Assembly: GCF_039540375.1 (NCBI RefSeq)
Contig: NZ_BAABEX010000030.1
Location: 1 to 64,000 of the forward strand
Direction: 5' to 3'
Length of the DNA stretch: 64,000 nucleotides
Origin: Acidovorax_G lacteus
GTDB lineage: Bacteria; Pseudomonadota; Gammaproteobacteria; Burkholderiales; Burkholderiaceae_C
A program made the position numbers and the translations under genes. Shown piece by piece: positions 42,459 to 50,863 of this stretch (position 1 is its first letter; the number at the start of each line of letters is the position of its first letter). Under the pieces are notes generated by a model, which was not told the origin of the DNA, did no database searches, and saw only the letters and a list, made by a program, of their open reading frames with translations.

Positions 42459-42872
42459 ATGCCACCCGCCACGCCCGACCGAGCCGCCATCACCGCGCTG
42501 GTGAACGCCTTCTACGCCGATGTGCAGCGCGACCCGCTGCTGGGCCCGGTGTTCGAGCGCGCGCTCCACGGCCAGTGGGACGCACACCGCGCGCGGCTGG
42601 TGGAGTTCTGGTGCACGGTGCTTCTGGGCACACGCAGCTTTCGGGGCGATGTGATGGGTCGGCACATGGCGCTTGACGGCATCACGCCCGCGCACTTTGC
42701 GGCCTGGGTGCGCCTGTGGCAGCGGCACACCGCCGAGCGCTTTGCACCCGATGTGGCCGAGCGCCTGCAGCAGGCAGCGCATGGCATCGCGCGCAACCTG
42801 TTCCGCGGGTATTTCGGGGCCGAGCCGCCATTTGCCACGGCGCCCTCCAGCCACCCGCATGCCGGGGATTGA
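42459..42872 (+). CDS. Group III truncated hemoglobin
   Basis: A 137-residue 2-over-2 globin. It contains ALVNAFYADVQRDPLLGPVF, then VEFWCTVLLGTRSFRGDVMG, RHMALDGITPAHFAAWVRLW with the probable proximal histidine in HFAAW, and IARNLFRGYF. Group III globins bind heme and oxygen or NO; roles in NO or oxidative stress are suspected. No reductase neighbour is seen. The start at 42459 drops a 17-residue extension that is not family-like. Confidence 0.88.
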   Translation: MPPATPDRAAITALVNAFYADVQRDPLLGPVFERALHGQWDAHRARLVEFWCTVLLGTRSFRGDVMGRHMALDGITPAHFAAWVRLWQRHTAERFAPDVAERLQQAAHGIARNLFRGYFGAEPPFATAPSSHPHAGD

Positions 42873-42884
42873 GTGCCCGGCGGG

Positions 42885-43058
42885 CTACTTGCGCCGGGAG
42901 CCGGGGGTCAGGATCAAGGCCAGGCCCAGCACGATGAGCCCGACCGGCCACCACACGCGCAGCACCTGCCACAGGCTGACGTTGATCAGGCCCAGGTTGG
43001 TGAGCAGAAAGAACGCCCCCAGGACGATCAGAACGATGGCGGCGACGTGGCCCTTCAT
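42885..43058 (-). CDS. LiaI/LiaF-like small membrane protein (DUF5668 type)
   Basis: A 57-residue protein. It starts MKGHVAAIVLIVLGAFFLLT, then NLGLINVSLWQVLRVWWPVG, then LIVLGLALILTPGSRRK. Two membrane helices flank a WWPVG turn, the pattern of the LiaI-LiaF-like transmembrane region. A strong GGGAGGAG leader lies about seven bases before the ATG at 43058. Function unknown; these proteins often sit in envelope-stress contexts. Confidence 0.8.
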   Translation of the reverse strand: MKGHVAAIVLIVLGAFFLLTNLGLINVSLWQVLRVWWPVGLIVLGLALILTPGSRRK

Positions 43059-43179
43059 GGTGGACTCCTCCCGTGTGGATCTTGCAAACCGCGGGGCCAG
43101 CCCGCGTGGCGCAAAGTGTAGGCCATGGCGGGCGCGTCTTGGGGCTGCCGGGCGAATGCGCCGCTGTGGCCTGCGCCGC

Positions 43180-43365
43180 TCAGGGTCGCCGCAGCGGTGC
43201 CAGCAGTTCGCGCAGCCCGTTGTGGTCGATTTCGTGCATCAGCGCCAGCAGGCGGCCCAGCTCGCCGCGCGGAAACCCCTCGCGCGCAAACCACTGCAGG
43301 TAATGTCCGGGCAGGTCGGCCAGCACGCGCCCCTGGTACTTGCCAAACGGCATCTCCAGCGTCAC
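43180..43365 (-). CDS. DUF3820 family protein
   Basis: A 61-residue protein from a GTG start: MTLEMPFGKYQGRVLADLPG, then HYLQWFAREGFPRGELGRLL and ALMHEIDHNGLRELLAPLRR. This is the DUF3820 pattern, found alone or fused to nucleases; function unknown. Family members usually begin with a short NPxxLxRLV segment. Here that segment (LDPQLLQRLV) is in frame just upstream but without a normal start codon, so the true start may be a CTG near 43389. The neighbouring SUI1-like gene ends at 43411, upstream on the same strand. Confidence 0.75.
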   Translation of the reverse strand: MTLEMPFGKYQGRVLADLPGHYLQWFAREGFPRGELGRLLALMHEIDHNGLRELLAPLRRP

Positions 43366-43410
43366 CAGGCGTTGCAGTAGCTGCGGGTCCAGGCTGGCCT
43401 CCAGACGCTC

Positions 43411-43776
43411 TCAGCCGCCCACGCGGCGCACCGCGTGGCCCTGCGCCTGCAGCCAGGCCATTACGCGCTCCAGGTGGTCACCCTGGATCTCGATGCTGCC
43501 GTCGCGCACCGTGCCGCCACTGCCGCACGCCGTGCGCAGTTGCTTGCCCAGGGCGGCTAGGGCCGCATCGTCCAGGGGCAGGCCGCGCACTAGCGTGACC
43601 ACCTTGCCGCCGCGCCCGGCCGTCGTGCGCGAAACGCGCGCCACGCCGTCGCCTGCGGGCCGGGCGGGCTGTCGTGCGCAGACGCAGGCCGCCACCGGCT
43701 GGCGGCAGCCCGGGCACATACGGCCCGATTCGGTCGAATACACCAAGCCGCCGCCCGGCGGCCCCTTGGACTTCAT
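43411..43776 (-). CDS. SUI1/YciH-like translation initiation factor
   Basis: A 121-residue protein. The N-terminal part has two CxxC-like pairs (RMCPGCRQPVAACVCARQ) that could bind zinc. The C-terminal SUI1 fold has GKVVTLVRGLPLDDAALAAL, GKQLRTACGSGGTVRDG and GDHLERVMAWLQAQGHAVRR. The family's E. coli member YciH influences start-site selection. Its start overlaps the stop of the DUF2721 gene (ATGA), and the DUF3820 gene follows closely, so these three are likely co-transcribed. Confidence 0.9.
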   Translation of the reverse strand: MKSKGPPGGGLVYSTESGRMCPGCRQPVAACVCARQPARPAGDGVARVSRTTAGRGGKVVTLVRGLPLDDAALAALGKQLRTACGSGGTVRDGSIEIQGDHLERVMAWLQAQGHAVRRVGG

Positions 43777-44243
43777 CTCGGGCCCTGCTCGGTTTGCAGC
43801 AAATGGAAATCCAGCAGCCGGGTGGCAATCACGGTTTCGGCCAGAAAGCACACCAAGGCCAGCAGAAACGACGCCACCCCGGCCAGAAAACCGCCCACGG
43901 CCAGCCGCGCGGCGTTGAGCCCCATGGTTTCGCCCAAAAACAGCAGGATGATGGTCAGCCCGATGAGGAAGGCGCAGGTGGTCAGCAGCGCGATGCAGCC
44001 GTTGGCCAGGCGTCCGCGTTGGCGCAGCTGGGCCAGTTCTCGGTAGGCGCGGGTCAGTTGTTCGGGCTCCTGGCTCTCGCGGGCGCGGTCTTCCACGGTG
44101 CGTGCGCGGTCGATGATGCGCGCCAGCCGCCCGGCCACCGCACCGATCATCCCCGAGACGGCGGTGAGCAGAAACACCGGCGCCACGGCCAGCTGGATGC
44201 CATGCGTGATGGAAGACGAATCGAGAGGCAGGGACATCGGCAT
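43773..44243 (-). CDS. DUF2721 family membrane protein
   Basis: A 156-residue inner-membrane protein. The first helix is in LAVAPVFLLTAVSGMIGAVA, followed by the highly conserved cytoplasmic stretch RLARIIDRARTVEDR. Two further helices are in CIALLTTCAFLIGLTIILLF and AVGGFLAGVASFLLALVCFL. This is the DUF2721 pattern; function unknown. Start chosen at 44243 (MPMSLP); 44237 is equally possible. It is the first gene of the unit with the SUI1-like gene. Confidence 0.85.
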   Translation of the reverse strand: MPMSLPLDSSSITHGIQLAVAPVFLLTAVSGMIGAVAGRLARIIDRARTVEDRARESQEPEQLTRAYRELAQLRQRGRLANGCIALLTTCAFLIGLTIILLFLGETMGLNAARLAVGGFLAGVASFLLALVCFLAETVIATRLLDFHLLQTEQGPR

Positions 44244-44382
44244 GCGCGCACCACAGGGCAAAAGGGGGATTATCGGTTGCACATCTCCTGTGAAAAGGGG
44301 CATCACGGATGCTCACTTCCCGCTTGCGTACTGAAGCGGCGGTGTCACAATGGGTTACACCCTACCTGCTCCTGCCCGCTCC

Positions 44383-45690
44383 ATGACGACAGACGCTGAA
44401 CTGTTGCACGCCCTGCCCGGTGCCGTGCTGCTGGTGCAAGCCGGCCGCATTGTGCTGGCCAACGACGCGTCGGTACGGCTGCTGGAAGCACGCGGGACGG
44501 ACGAAATCCACGGCCGCCCGCCCTCGGACTTCGTGCACCCCATCGACAAGCCGCGCTCGCAGCAGCGAATTGGCGCCGTGGCCGCCCCCGACCAGGCCGG
44601 GCTGCCCAACAAGTCGTCCGAATTCCGCATCTGCACCTGCCGCGGCAACCTGCGCATGGTGCTGATCTCGAGCGTGGCCATCACCTACCAGCAGCAGCCA
44701 GCGGTGCTGATGTGCGGCCTGGACATGACGCACCAGAGCGAAATCCAGGCGCAGCTGCGCGAAAGCGAGCGCAACTACCGCCGCCTGTTTGAAAACATGC
44801 AGGACGTGTACTACCGCACCAATGCCCAGGGGGTGGTGGTGCATGTGGGCCCGGCCGTGCGTAGGGTGCTGGGCTACGAGCCCCACGAGATCGAAGGCCG
44901 CACGGCCGAAGCGTTCTATCCCCGCGCATCAGACCGCGACGCGCTGAAGAAGGCCATCCTGGAACATGGCGAGGTGTCAGACTTTCCCGGCCAGATGGTG
45001 CGCCGCGACGGTACCGTGATCGACATTTCGATCAGCAGCCGGGCTTTGTTCAGCTCTGACGGCCAGTTTGAAGGCGTGGAAGGCCTGTACCGCGATGTGA
45101 CCCAGCGCAAAAACCTGGAGCGCGAGCTGCAGCGCCTGGCGACCACCGACATGCTGACCGGGCTTGCCAACCGCCGCGCGTTTCTCGAGCGCGCGCAGCT
45201 CGCGCTCCAGCACCACCAGGCCAGCGGCGATCCCCTGGCCCTGCTGATGCTGGACATGGACCATTTCAAGAGCATCAACGACCGCTTTGGTCACCTGGAA
45301 GGCGACCAGGTGCTGGGCCTGTTCGCGCGTACGCTGCAAGCGCTGTTGCCGCCCGAGGGCCTAGCAGGCCGCCTGGGCGGCGAAGAGTTTAGCGTGCTGC
45401 TGCCGGGCCTGGGGTTGCCGCAGGCCCGCGCGGTGGCGGAATCCTTGCTGGGCGCGGTGCGTGCGATGGACCTGTCCAGCGCCCCGGCCGTGTTGCACAG
45501 CGGACGGCGTCTGACGGTGAGCATTGGCCTGGCCTGCGCCCGCCCCGGAGACCGCAGCCTGCACGACCTGATCGACCGGGCCGACCAGGCGCTGTACCTG
45601 GCCAAACACCGGGGGCGCGACCAGATCGCCTCGCTGCAGGATCTGGCCGGTCCTCCCGACAACGGGCTGCCCACCGCCCGCACCGCCTGA
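44383..45690 (+). CDS. PAS-GGDEF diguanylate cyclase
   Basis: A 435-residue cytoplasmic protein. A first PAS domain (ALPGAVLLVQAGRIVLANDA) spans residues ~5-115, a second (RRLFENMQDVYYRTNAQGVV) spans ~130-240, and a GGDEF domain follows (LATTDMLTGLANRRAFLERA, then MLDMDHFKSINDRFGHLEGD and the signature RLGGEEFSVLLPG). The GGEEF motif should make cyclic di-GMP. The RxxD feedback-inhibition site that precedes it in many cyclases is absent. No membrane helix is visible. An ATG at 44350 would add 11 residues. Confidence 0.9.
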   Translation: MTTDAELLHALPGAVLLVQAGRIVLANDASVRLLEARGTDEIHGRPPSDFVHPIDKPRSQQRIGAVAAPDQAGLPNKSSEFRICTCRGNLRMVLISSVAITYQQQPAVLMCGLDMTHQSEIQAQLRESERNYRRLFENMQDVYYRTNAQGVVVHVGPAVRRVLGYEPHEIEGRTAEAFYPRASDRDALKKAILEHGEVSDFPGQMVRRDGTVIDISISSRALFSSDGQFEGVEGLYRDVTQRKNLERELQRLATTDMLTGLANRRAFLERAQLALQHHQASGDPLALLMLDMDHFKSINDRFGHLEGDQVLGLFARTLQALLPPEGLAGRLGGEEFSVLLPGLGLPQARAVAESLLGAVRAMDLSSAPAVLHSGRRLTVSIGLACARPGDRSLHDLIDRADQALYLAKHRGRDQIASLQDLAGPPDNGLPTARTA

Positions 45691-45699
45691 GGCGGACGT

Positions 45700-45969
45700 T
45701 CAGTAGTGCGGCGGCCGCTCGTCTGCAGCGCCGCGCGGCAGGCCGTCGCGCAGCTCCTGCAACTGGCCCACCACCGCGCGCAGTTCACGCTGCAATCGGT
45801 CGATGGTCTGCTGCTGGGCATACACCGTCAGGTTGAGCTGCTCCAGCAAATCCTCGGCGTAGCTGGCCTTGATTTCCAGCGCCTCCAGCCGCCGTTCGGT
45901 GCGCGGCGCAGCCGCATCGTCGGCCTGCAGGGCGGGCGCTTGCCCTGCGGCCGGTGCCCGGGTGCTCAC
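45700..45969 (-). CDS. slyX: SlyX family protein
   Basis: An 89-residue protein. After a variable start it reads RRLEALEIKASYAEDLLEQL and NLTVYAQQQTIDRLQRELRA, a coiled coil, and ends DERPPHY, the conserved PPHY terminus of SlyX. The function of SlyX is unknown. It overlaps the aminotransferase stop by four bases (ATGA), so the two are translated from one message. Confidence 0.9.
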   Translation of the reverse strand: MSTRAPAAGQAPALQADDAAAPRTERRLEALEIKASYAEDLLEQLNLTVYAQQQTIDRLQRELRAVVGQLQELRDGLPRGAADERPPHY

Positions 45970-47156
45970 AGCGCGCGGGCCAGGCGGGCCACGCCTTCGC
46001 GGATCTTGTCGCTGTCCACCGTGGCAAACGACAGGCGCAGCGTGGCATGGTCAGGGTTGGCGCAGAAAAACGGCGTGCCGGGCACAAAGGCCACGCCCTG
46101 CTCGATGGCGCGGGTGGCAAGCGCACGGCCGTCGGTGGCTTTGCCGCCCGCCCCCGTGAGGCGCGCCCACACGAAAAGACCGCCCTGGGGCTGCACAAAT
46201 TGCACAGCGTCGCCCAGGTCACGGCGCAGCGCGTCGCCCATGGCCTGGGCGCGCTCGGCGTACACGGCGCGCACACGGTCCAGCGTGGCAGGCATGCGGC
46301 CGGCCTTCAGGTATTGCGCAGCAGTGGCCTGGGCAAAGGTGCTGGTGTGGGCATCGCTGAACTGCTTGCACATGGTGGCCTTGGCCAGCAGTTCGGGCGG
46401 GGCAATCATCCAGCCCACGCGCAGGCCGGGCGACAGCACCTTGCTCAGCGAGCCGCAGTGCACCAGCAGCTCACGGCTGCCCGCCACGCTGGCCGACAGG
46501 GCCAGCAGGCTGGGCGGCGGTGCTTCGCCAAAGTACAGGTCGCCATACGGATCGTCTTCGACCACCACCACCTGGTGGCGCACGGCCAGTTCGAGCACCT
46601 TGCGGCGGCGCTCCAGCGCCAGCGTGGCACCGCTCGGGTTGCCAAAGGTCGGAATCAGGTACACGAACTTGGGCTTGTGTTCGACGATCAGGCGCTCCAG
46701 CGCGTCGGTGTCCACGCCCTGGCCGTCGATGGGCGCGCTCACCAGCTCTGCGCCGTACAGGCGGAAGCACTGGATGGTGGCCAGAAAGGTCGGGCCTTCC
46801 ACAATGACCTTGTCGCCCGGGCTGATGAGCGTCTTGCCCAGCAGGTCCAGCGCCTGCTGGCTGCCGGTGGTCACGATGAGCTGCTCGGGTGCGAGGCCCG
46901 TGACGCCCTTGCCCGCCATGAAGGCTGCGATCTGCTCGCGCAGCGGCTGGTAGCCTTCAGTGGCGCCGTATTGCAGAGCCGCGCCGGGCTCGTCGGTCAG
47001 GGCCTGCTGGCTGGCCGCGCGGATGCCTTCCACGTCGAACAGCGCGCTGTCCGGGAAGCCGCCCGCAAAGCTGATGATGCCGGGCTTGCCCAGCAGCTTG
47101 AACAGTTCGCGGATCGCGGAGGTTTCGACATTCTGGAGACGGTCGGCAAATTGCAT
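45966..47156 (-). CDS. PLP-dependent aminotransferase, class I (MocR-less, LysN/AadAT-like)
   Basis: A 396-residue enzyme. It starts MQFADRLQNVETSAIRELFK, then PGIISFAGGFPDSALFDVEG, LQYGATEGYQPLREQIAAFM, PTFGNPSGATLALERRRKVL, VVEDDPYGDLYFGE and the PLP lysine in CGSLSKVLSPGLRVGWMIA. This is fold type I and resembles 2-aminoadipate/branched-chain transaminases such as LysN; the real amino donor is open. The N-terminal DNA-binding domain of MocR regulators is absent. The ATG at 47156 matches the family start. It overlaps slyX downstream. Confidence 0.9.
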   Translation of the reverse strand: MQFADRLQNVETSAIRELFKLLGKPGIISFAGGFPDSALFDVEGIRAASQQALTDEPGAALQYGATEGYQPLREQIAAFMAGKGVTGLAPEQLIVTTGSQQALDLLGKTLISPGDKVIVEGPTFLATIQCFRLYGAELVSAPIDGQGVDTDALERLIVEHKPKFVYLIPTFGNPSGATLALERRRKVLELAVRHQVVVVEDDPYGDLYFGEAPPPSLLALSASVAGSRELLVHCGSLSKVLSPGLRVGWMIAPPELLAKATMCKQFSDAHTSTFAQATAAQYLKAGRMPATLDRVRAVYAERAQAMGDALRRDLGDAVQFVQPQGGLFVWARLTGAGGKATDGRALATRAIEQGVAFVPGTPFFCANPDHATLRLSFATVDSDKIREGVARLARAL

Positions 47157-47307
47157 GGCATTCGGGCACGCAGGGCGCGCGATGGGTGGAAATGGGGAGA
47201 ACGAACGCCGCATTGTCGCCAATCGCGCCGCACTTTTCCTGCGCGGCTGGCTCTACACTGGAACGCCCGTCCCTCTACGGGCCACCACTGCTTGCACCAG
47301 CGCCCTC

Positions 47308-47784
47308 ATGACCTTGCATGTTCGCGAACTTCCGGCCCTGCGGCTGGCCTATCTGCGCCACACGGGCGACTACGGCCCAGCGCTCGGCGATCTCTGGAAT
47401 GCCCTGGGACGCTGGTGCGAATCGCGCGGCCTGGGTGCGCCCCAGCCGGGCTATCTGGGTCTGAGCCATGACGATCCGGCCTGCACGCCTGCCGGGCAAT
47501 GCCGCTACGACGCCTGCGTGCCCATCGGCATCGGCATGCGGCCGGGCCCCGATGTGCAGGTGCAGGACTTTGCGGGCGGCCCCCATGCCTGCATGCGCTT
47601 TCAGGGTGTCGGCGCAGACATCGGCGCGGCCTGGAAGTACCTGATCAAGGATCTGATGCCCGCGCAGGGCCTGAAACCCGCGCCGCGGGCGGTGGTGGAA
47701 CTGTACGAGGCCGACTTCGCGGTCGACCCCGACTCAGGCAGCTTTGCCTGCTGGTTGTGCGTACCGCTGCTGCTGCCGCGCTGA
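47308..47784 (+). CDS. GyrI-like effector-binding domain protein
   Basis: A 158-residue protein. It starts MTLHVRELPALRLAYLRHTG DYG and contains DDPACTPAGQCRYDACVPIG, then the conserved acidic patch ELYEADFAVDPDSG. This is the stand-alone GyrI/AraC-effector-binding fold, which binds hydrophobic cationic compounds in some members and hydrolyses cyclopropane-type substrates in others. The AraC DNA-binding part is absent. It ends 33 bases before nth. Confidence 0.85.
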   Translation: MTLHVRELPALRLAYLRHTGDYGPALGDLWNALGRWCESRGLGAPQPGYLGLSHDDPACTPAGQCRYDACVPIGIGMRPGPDVQVQDFAGGPHACMRFQGVGADIGAAWKYLIKDLMPAQGLKPAPRAVVELYEADFAVDPDSGSFACWLCVPLLLPR

Positions 47785-47817
47785 TACGTCAGGCCGCCAC
47801 CCATCTTGCCCTGCTCC

Positions 47818-48465
47818 ATGAAACGCGCACACATCGAACCCTTTTTTGCCACCCTGCGGGCCGCGAACCCGCAGCCCAACACCGAGCTGGAGTACACCAG
47901 CGTGTTCGAACTGCTGGCCGCCGTGCTGCTGTCGGCGCAGGCCACGGACGTCGGCGTCAACAAGGCCACGCGGCGGCTGTTTCCGGTGGCGGGCACGCCG
48001 CAGGCCATCCTCGACCTTGGGCTGGAACGCCTGGAGGGCTACATCAAGACCATCGGGCTCTACAAGAGCAAGGCGCGGCACCTGATGGAGACCTGCCGCA
48101 TCCTGGTCGAGGAGCACGGCGGACAGGTGCCGCGCACGCGTGAGGCCCTAGAAGCCCTTCCCGGCGTGGGCCGCAAGACGGCCAACGTGGTACTGAACGT
48201 GGCTTTCGGCCAACCGACCATGGCGGTGGACACGCACATCTTCCGTGTGGGGAACCGCACGGGTCTTGCGCCTGGCAAAACCCCACTGGCCGTCGAGATG
48301 CAGTTGCTCGACCGCATTCCACCGGCGTACCTGGTGGACGCGCACCACTGGCTGATCCTGCATGGCCGCTATGTCTGCCAGGCGCGGCAGCCGCGCTGCT
48401 GGGAATGCGCTGTTGCGCCGTATTGCGGCTACCGGTCCAAGAGCCCGATGCCGGCCAAAACCTGA
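47818..48465 (+). CDS. nth: Endonuclease III
   Basis: A 215-residue DNA glycosylase/AP lyase that removes oxidised pyrimidines. The helix-hairpin-helix reads EALPGVGRKTANVVLNVAFG with the catalytic lysine, and the catalytic aspartate is in AVDTHIFRVGNRTGL. The [4Fe-4S] cluster is complete as C-x6-C-x2-C-x5-C in CQARQPRCWECAVAPYC. Length is normal. Repeat copy 6 begins three bases after the stop. Confidence 0.96.
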   Translation: MKRAHIEPFFATLRAANPQPNTELEYTSVFELLAAVLLSAQATDVGVNKATRRLFPVAGTPQAILDLGLERLEGYIKTIGLYKSKARHLMETCRILVEEHGGQVPRTREALEALPGVGRKTANVVLNVAFGQPTMAVDTHIFRVGNRTGLAPGKTPLAVEMQLLDRIPPAYLVDAHHWLILHGRYVCQARQPRCWECAVAPYCGYRSKSPMPAKT

Positions 48466-48467
48466 AA

Positions 48468-48527
48468 GCTATCAAAATAATAGCAAAGTATTCAACACAT
48501 ACAAGCACGAGCAGCCCATTCGATGCC
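48468..48527 (+). repeat. Interspersed palindromic repeat, copy 6
   Basis: GCTATCAAAATAATAGC is followed by a decayed left arm (AAAGTATTCAAC) and an intact right arm (ACAAGCACGAGCAGCCCATT). It begins three bases after the nth stop codon. Confidence 0.75.
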
Positions 48528-48591
48528 AAGCCCATCGACACTTTGTACCGGCAGGCGGAACCGCCTGGCCCGCCGCTGACGCCCCAGCCCC

Positions 48592-49725
48592 ATGCCCAGC
48601 CTTGACCCACGCTCCCTGATTGCCATGGCCGGCGTCATGTCGCTGCTCATGGCACTGGTGCTGTGGCTCATGCGGCGCACCTACCCCAAGAGCATTCGCG
48701 GGCTCGAGCTGTGGGCTGCCGCACCGCTGCTGTGGCTGCTGTCCACCGCGCTGTTTTCGCTGCGCGGCCGTATCCCGGACATGCTGGGGCTGGTCGTGGC
48801 CAATACGCTGCTGTTGCTGGGCGCCATGTGCTACCACCAGGGCACGCGCCGCTTCTTCGGGCAAAGACCGGCATGGCGCCCCTGGCTGCTGTGGCTGTCT
48901 GCCACGTTTGCGGTGATGACGGTGCTGACAGTGGTCTATCCAAGCTACCTGCTGCGCGTGGGCTTTTTCACCGTGTCGGTGTCGATCGTCTACGGGGCCT
49001 TGCTCACCTTTCTGATGCGCCACGGCGGCGGCAGCTTTCCGGTACGGCTGGTGCAGGTGGTGCTTGTGCTGCACCTGCTGGTGCTGGTGTTCCGGGTGTA
49101 CACGCTGTCGCAGGGCCTGGGCGGCACCGACCTGATGGACCGCGACCCCATCCAGACGCTCTACATCAGCGCCTACACCCTCACAACCTTGATGTTGCCG
49201 CTGGGGGGCGTGTTGATGGCCACCGACCGCCTGCGCAACGAACTGGAGCACCTGGCCACGCACGACCCGCTGCTGCCCGTGCTGAACCGCAGGGCGTTCA
49301 TGGAAGCCTTCAAACACGAACTGGCCCGCGCACGCCGCAGCGGCAGTGGCCCTGCGCTGCTGATGCTGGACCTGGACCATTTCAAGGCCATCAACGACAC
49401 CCACGGGCACCAGCACGGCGACGCGGTGCTGCTGCATGTGGTCGAACGGGTGCAGGCCAGCCTGCGCAGCACCGACGTACTGGCTCGCCACGGCGGCGAG
49501 GAGTTTGCAGTGCTGCTGCCCGAAACCCCGCGGGCCGATGCCCAGGTGCTGGCGCAGCGTCTGCACGCGGCCCTGGCACAGGGCCATGCACTGGACTGCA
49601 CGGTGAGCATCGGCGCCACCGCCTGGCAGGGGGCTGACGACACCGTGGACGCCATGCTGCTGCGTGCCGATGCGGCGCTGTACCGCGCCAAGGACGCAGG
49701 CCGCAACCAGACCTGCGTGGGCTGA
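48592..49725 (+). CDS. Membrane-bound GGDEF diguanylate cyclase
   Basis: A 377-residue inner-membrane protein. Six or more helices fill residues 8-210 (LIAMAGVMSLLMALVLWLM to LMLPLGGVLMATDRL). The GGDEF domain begins HLATHDPLLPVLNRRAF and has MLDLDHFKAINDTHGHQHGD and the active GGEEF in VLARHGGEEFAVLLP. An inhibitory RxxD site (RSTD) lies five residues before GGEEF, so product inhibition is likely, unlike the cyclase at 44383. It should make cyclic di-GMP in response to a membrane signal. Convergent with the cobalamin operon. Confidence 0.93.
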   Translation: MPSLDPRSLIAMAGVMSLLMALVLWLMRRTYPKSIRGLELWAAAPLLWLLSTALFSLRGRIPDMLGLVVANTLLLLGAMCYHQGTRRFFGQRPAWRPWLLWLSATFAVMTVLTVVYPSYLLRVGFFTVSVSIVYGALLTFLMRHGGGSFPVRLVQVVLVLHLLVLVFRVYTLSQGLGGTDLMDRDPIQTLYISAYTLTTLMLPLGGVLMATDRLRNELEHLATHDPLLPVLNRRAFMEAFKHELARARRSGSGPALLMLDLDHFKAINDTHGHQHGDAVLLHVVERVQASLRSTDVLARHGGEEFAVLLPETPRADAQVLAQRLHAALAQGHALDCTVSIGATAWQGADDTVDAMLLRADAALYRAKDAGRNQTCVG

Positions 49726-49737
49726 AACTGCTGCAGG

Positions 49738-50823
49738 CTAGCTGCCCTGCGTGGCTACCCCGGCCGACTCGAAACTGGCCATCTCCCGCAGCAACGCACA
49801 GGCCGACACCAACAAGGGCCAGGCCAGCGCCGCGCCCGAGCCTTCGCCCAGCCGCAAACCCAGGTCCAGCAGCGGCTGCACCTGCCAGCGCGCCAGCAGG
49901 TGGCCATGCCCCCGCTCTCCAGAGCGGTGCGAAAACACGCAGCGCTGCAGCACCGTGGGCGCCAGGCTGGCCGCCACCAGCACCGCGGCACTGGTGATGA
50001 AGCCGTCCACCACGATCACGCGCCGCTCGCGCGCGGCCTGCAGCACGGCGCCGGTCAGCGTGGCGATCTCCAGCCCACCCAGCGCCGCCAAGGCGGCCAG
50101 CGGCGTGGTGGCCTGCGCGTTGGCCAGCAAGGCCTGCTGCAGCACGGCCTGCTTGCGCTGCACGCCCTGGCTGTCGAGCCCTGTGCCCGCGCCGGTGGCG
50201 TCGGCCAGCGCCACCCCGCACAGCCGCACCAGCAGCAAGGCCGCGGCCGAGGTGTTGCCAATGCCCATTTCGCCCAGCAGCAGCGCATTGCCCGGCAGCG
50301 AGCGCACCACGTCCATGCCGTGCTGCAGGGCAGCGATGCACTGCGCATCGGTCATGGCCGGGCCCTGGCTCGCATCGGCCGTGCCGTGCGCTGCCTTGCG
50401 CACCAGCAGGCGCGGCCCGGGGCCGCCAGGCTCGCGCGGCGGCAGATCACGCGCCACACCGCAGTCCACCACCGTCAGCGCCAGACCATGCTGGCGCGCC
50501 AGCACGCTCACAGCTGCGCCGCCCGCCAGAAAGTTCTCCACCATCTGCCAGGTCACCTCGCTCGGGAAGGCCGACACGCCCTGCGCGGCAATGCCGTGGT
50601 CGGCCGCGCACACCAGCATTTGCGGCTGGTCCAGCACGGGCGTATCGGTGCCCAGAATCTGCCCGATGCGCAGCGCCAGCGATTCGATGCGGCCCAACGA
50701 GCCGAGCGGTTTGGTCTTGTGGTCCAGCAGGTGCTGCAGGCGGGCCGTGAGCGCCACGTCGTGGATGTCGGGCACATCAGGCGGCAGGTAGTCGGCCAGG
50801 CAGGTGGGCAGCGGTGCGGTCAT
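49738..50823 (-). CDS. cobT: Nicotinate-nucleotide-dimethylbenzimidazole phosphoribosyltransferase
   Basis: A 361-residue enzyme that activates the lower base of cobalamin to alpha-ribazole phosphate. It contains LLDHKTKPLGSLGRIESLAL, VCAADHGIAAQGVSAFPSEV, LLLGEMGIGNTSAAALLLVR with the catalytic glutamate region, and FSHRSGERGHGHLLARWQ. It is the last recognised gene of the riboswitch-led unit, 40 bases after cobQ. Start at 50823 (MTAPLP); an ATG four codons upstream is also possible. Residues near the C-terminus are complete. Confidence 0.94.
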   Translation of the reverse strand: MTAPLPTCLADYLPPDVPDIHDVALTARLQHLLDHKTKPLGSLGRIESLALRIGQILGTDTPVLDQPQMLVCAADHGIAAQGVSAFPSEVTWQMVENFLAGGAAVSVLARQHGLALTVVDCGVARDLPPREPGGPGPRLLVRKAAHGTADASQGPAMTDAQCIAALQHGMDVVRSLPGNALLLGEMGIGNTSAAALLLVRLCGVALADATGAGTGLDSQGVQRKQAVLQQALLANAQATTPLAALAALGGLEIATLTGAVLQAARERRVIVVDGFITSAAVLVAASLAPTVLQRCVFSHRSGERGHGHLLARWQVQPLLDLGLRLGEGSGAALAWPLLVSACALLREMASFESAGVATQGS

Positions 50824-50863
50824 GGCGGGAAGCATCTCCTCAAATCGTGGGGTCATCGGGTTG

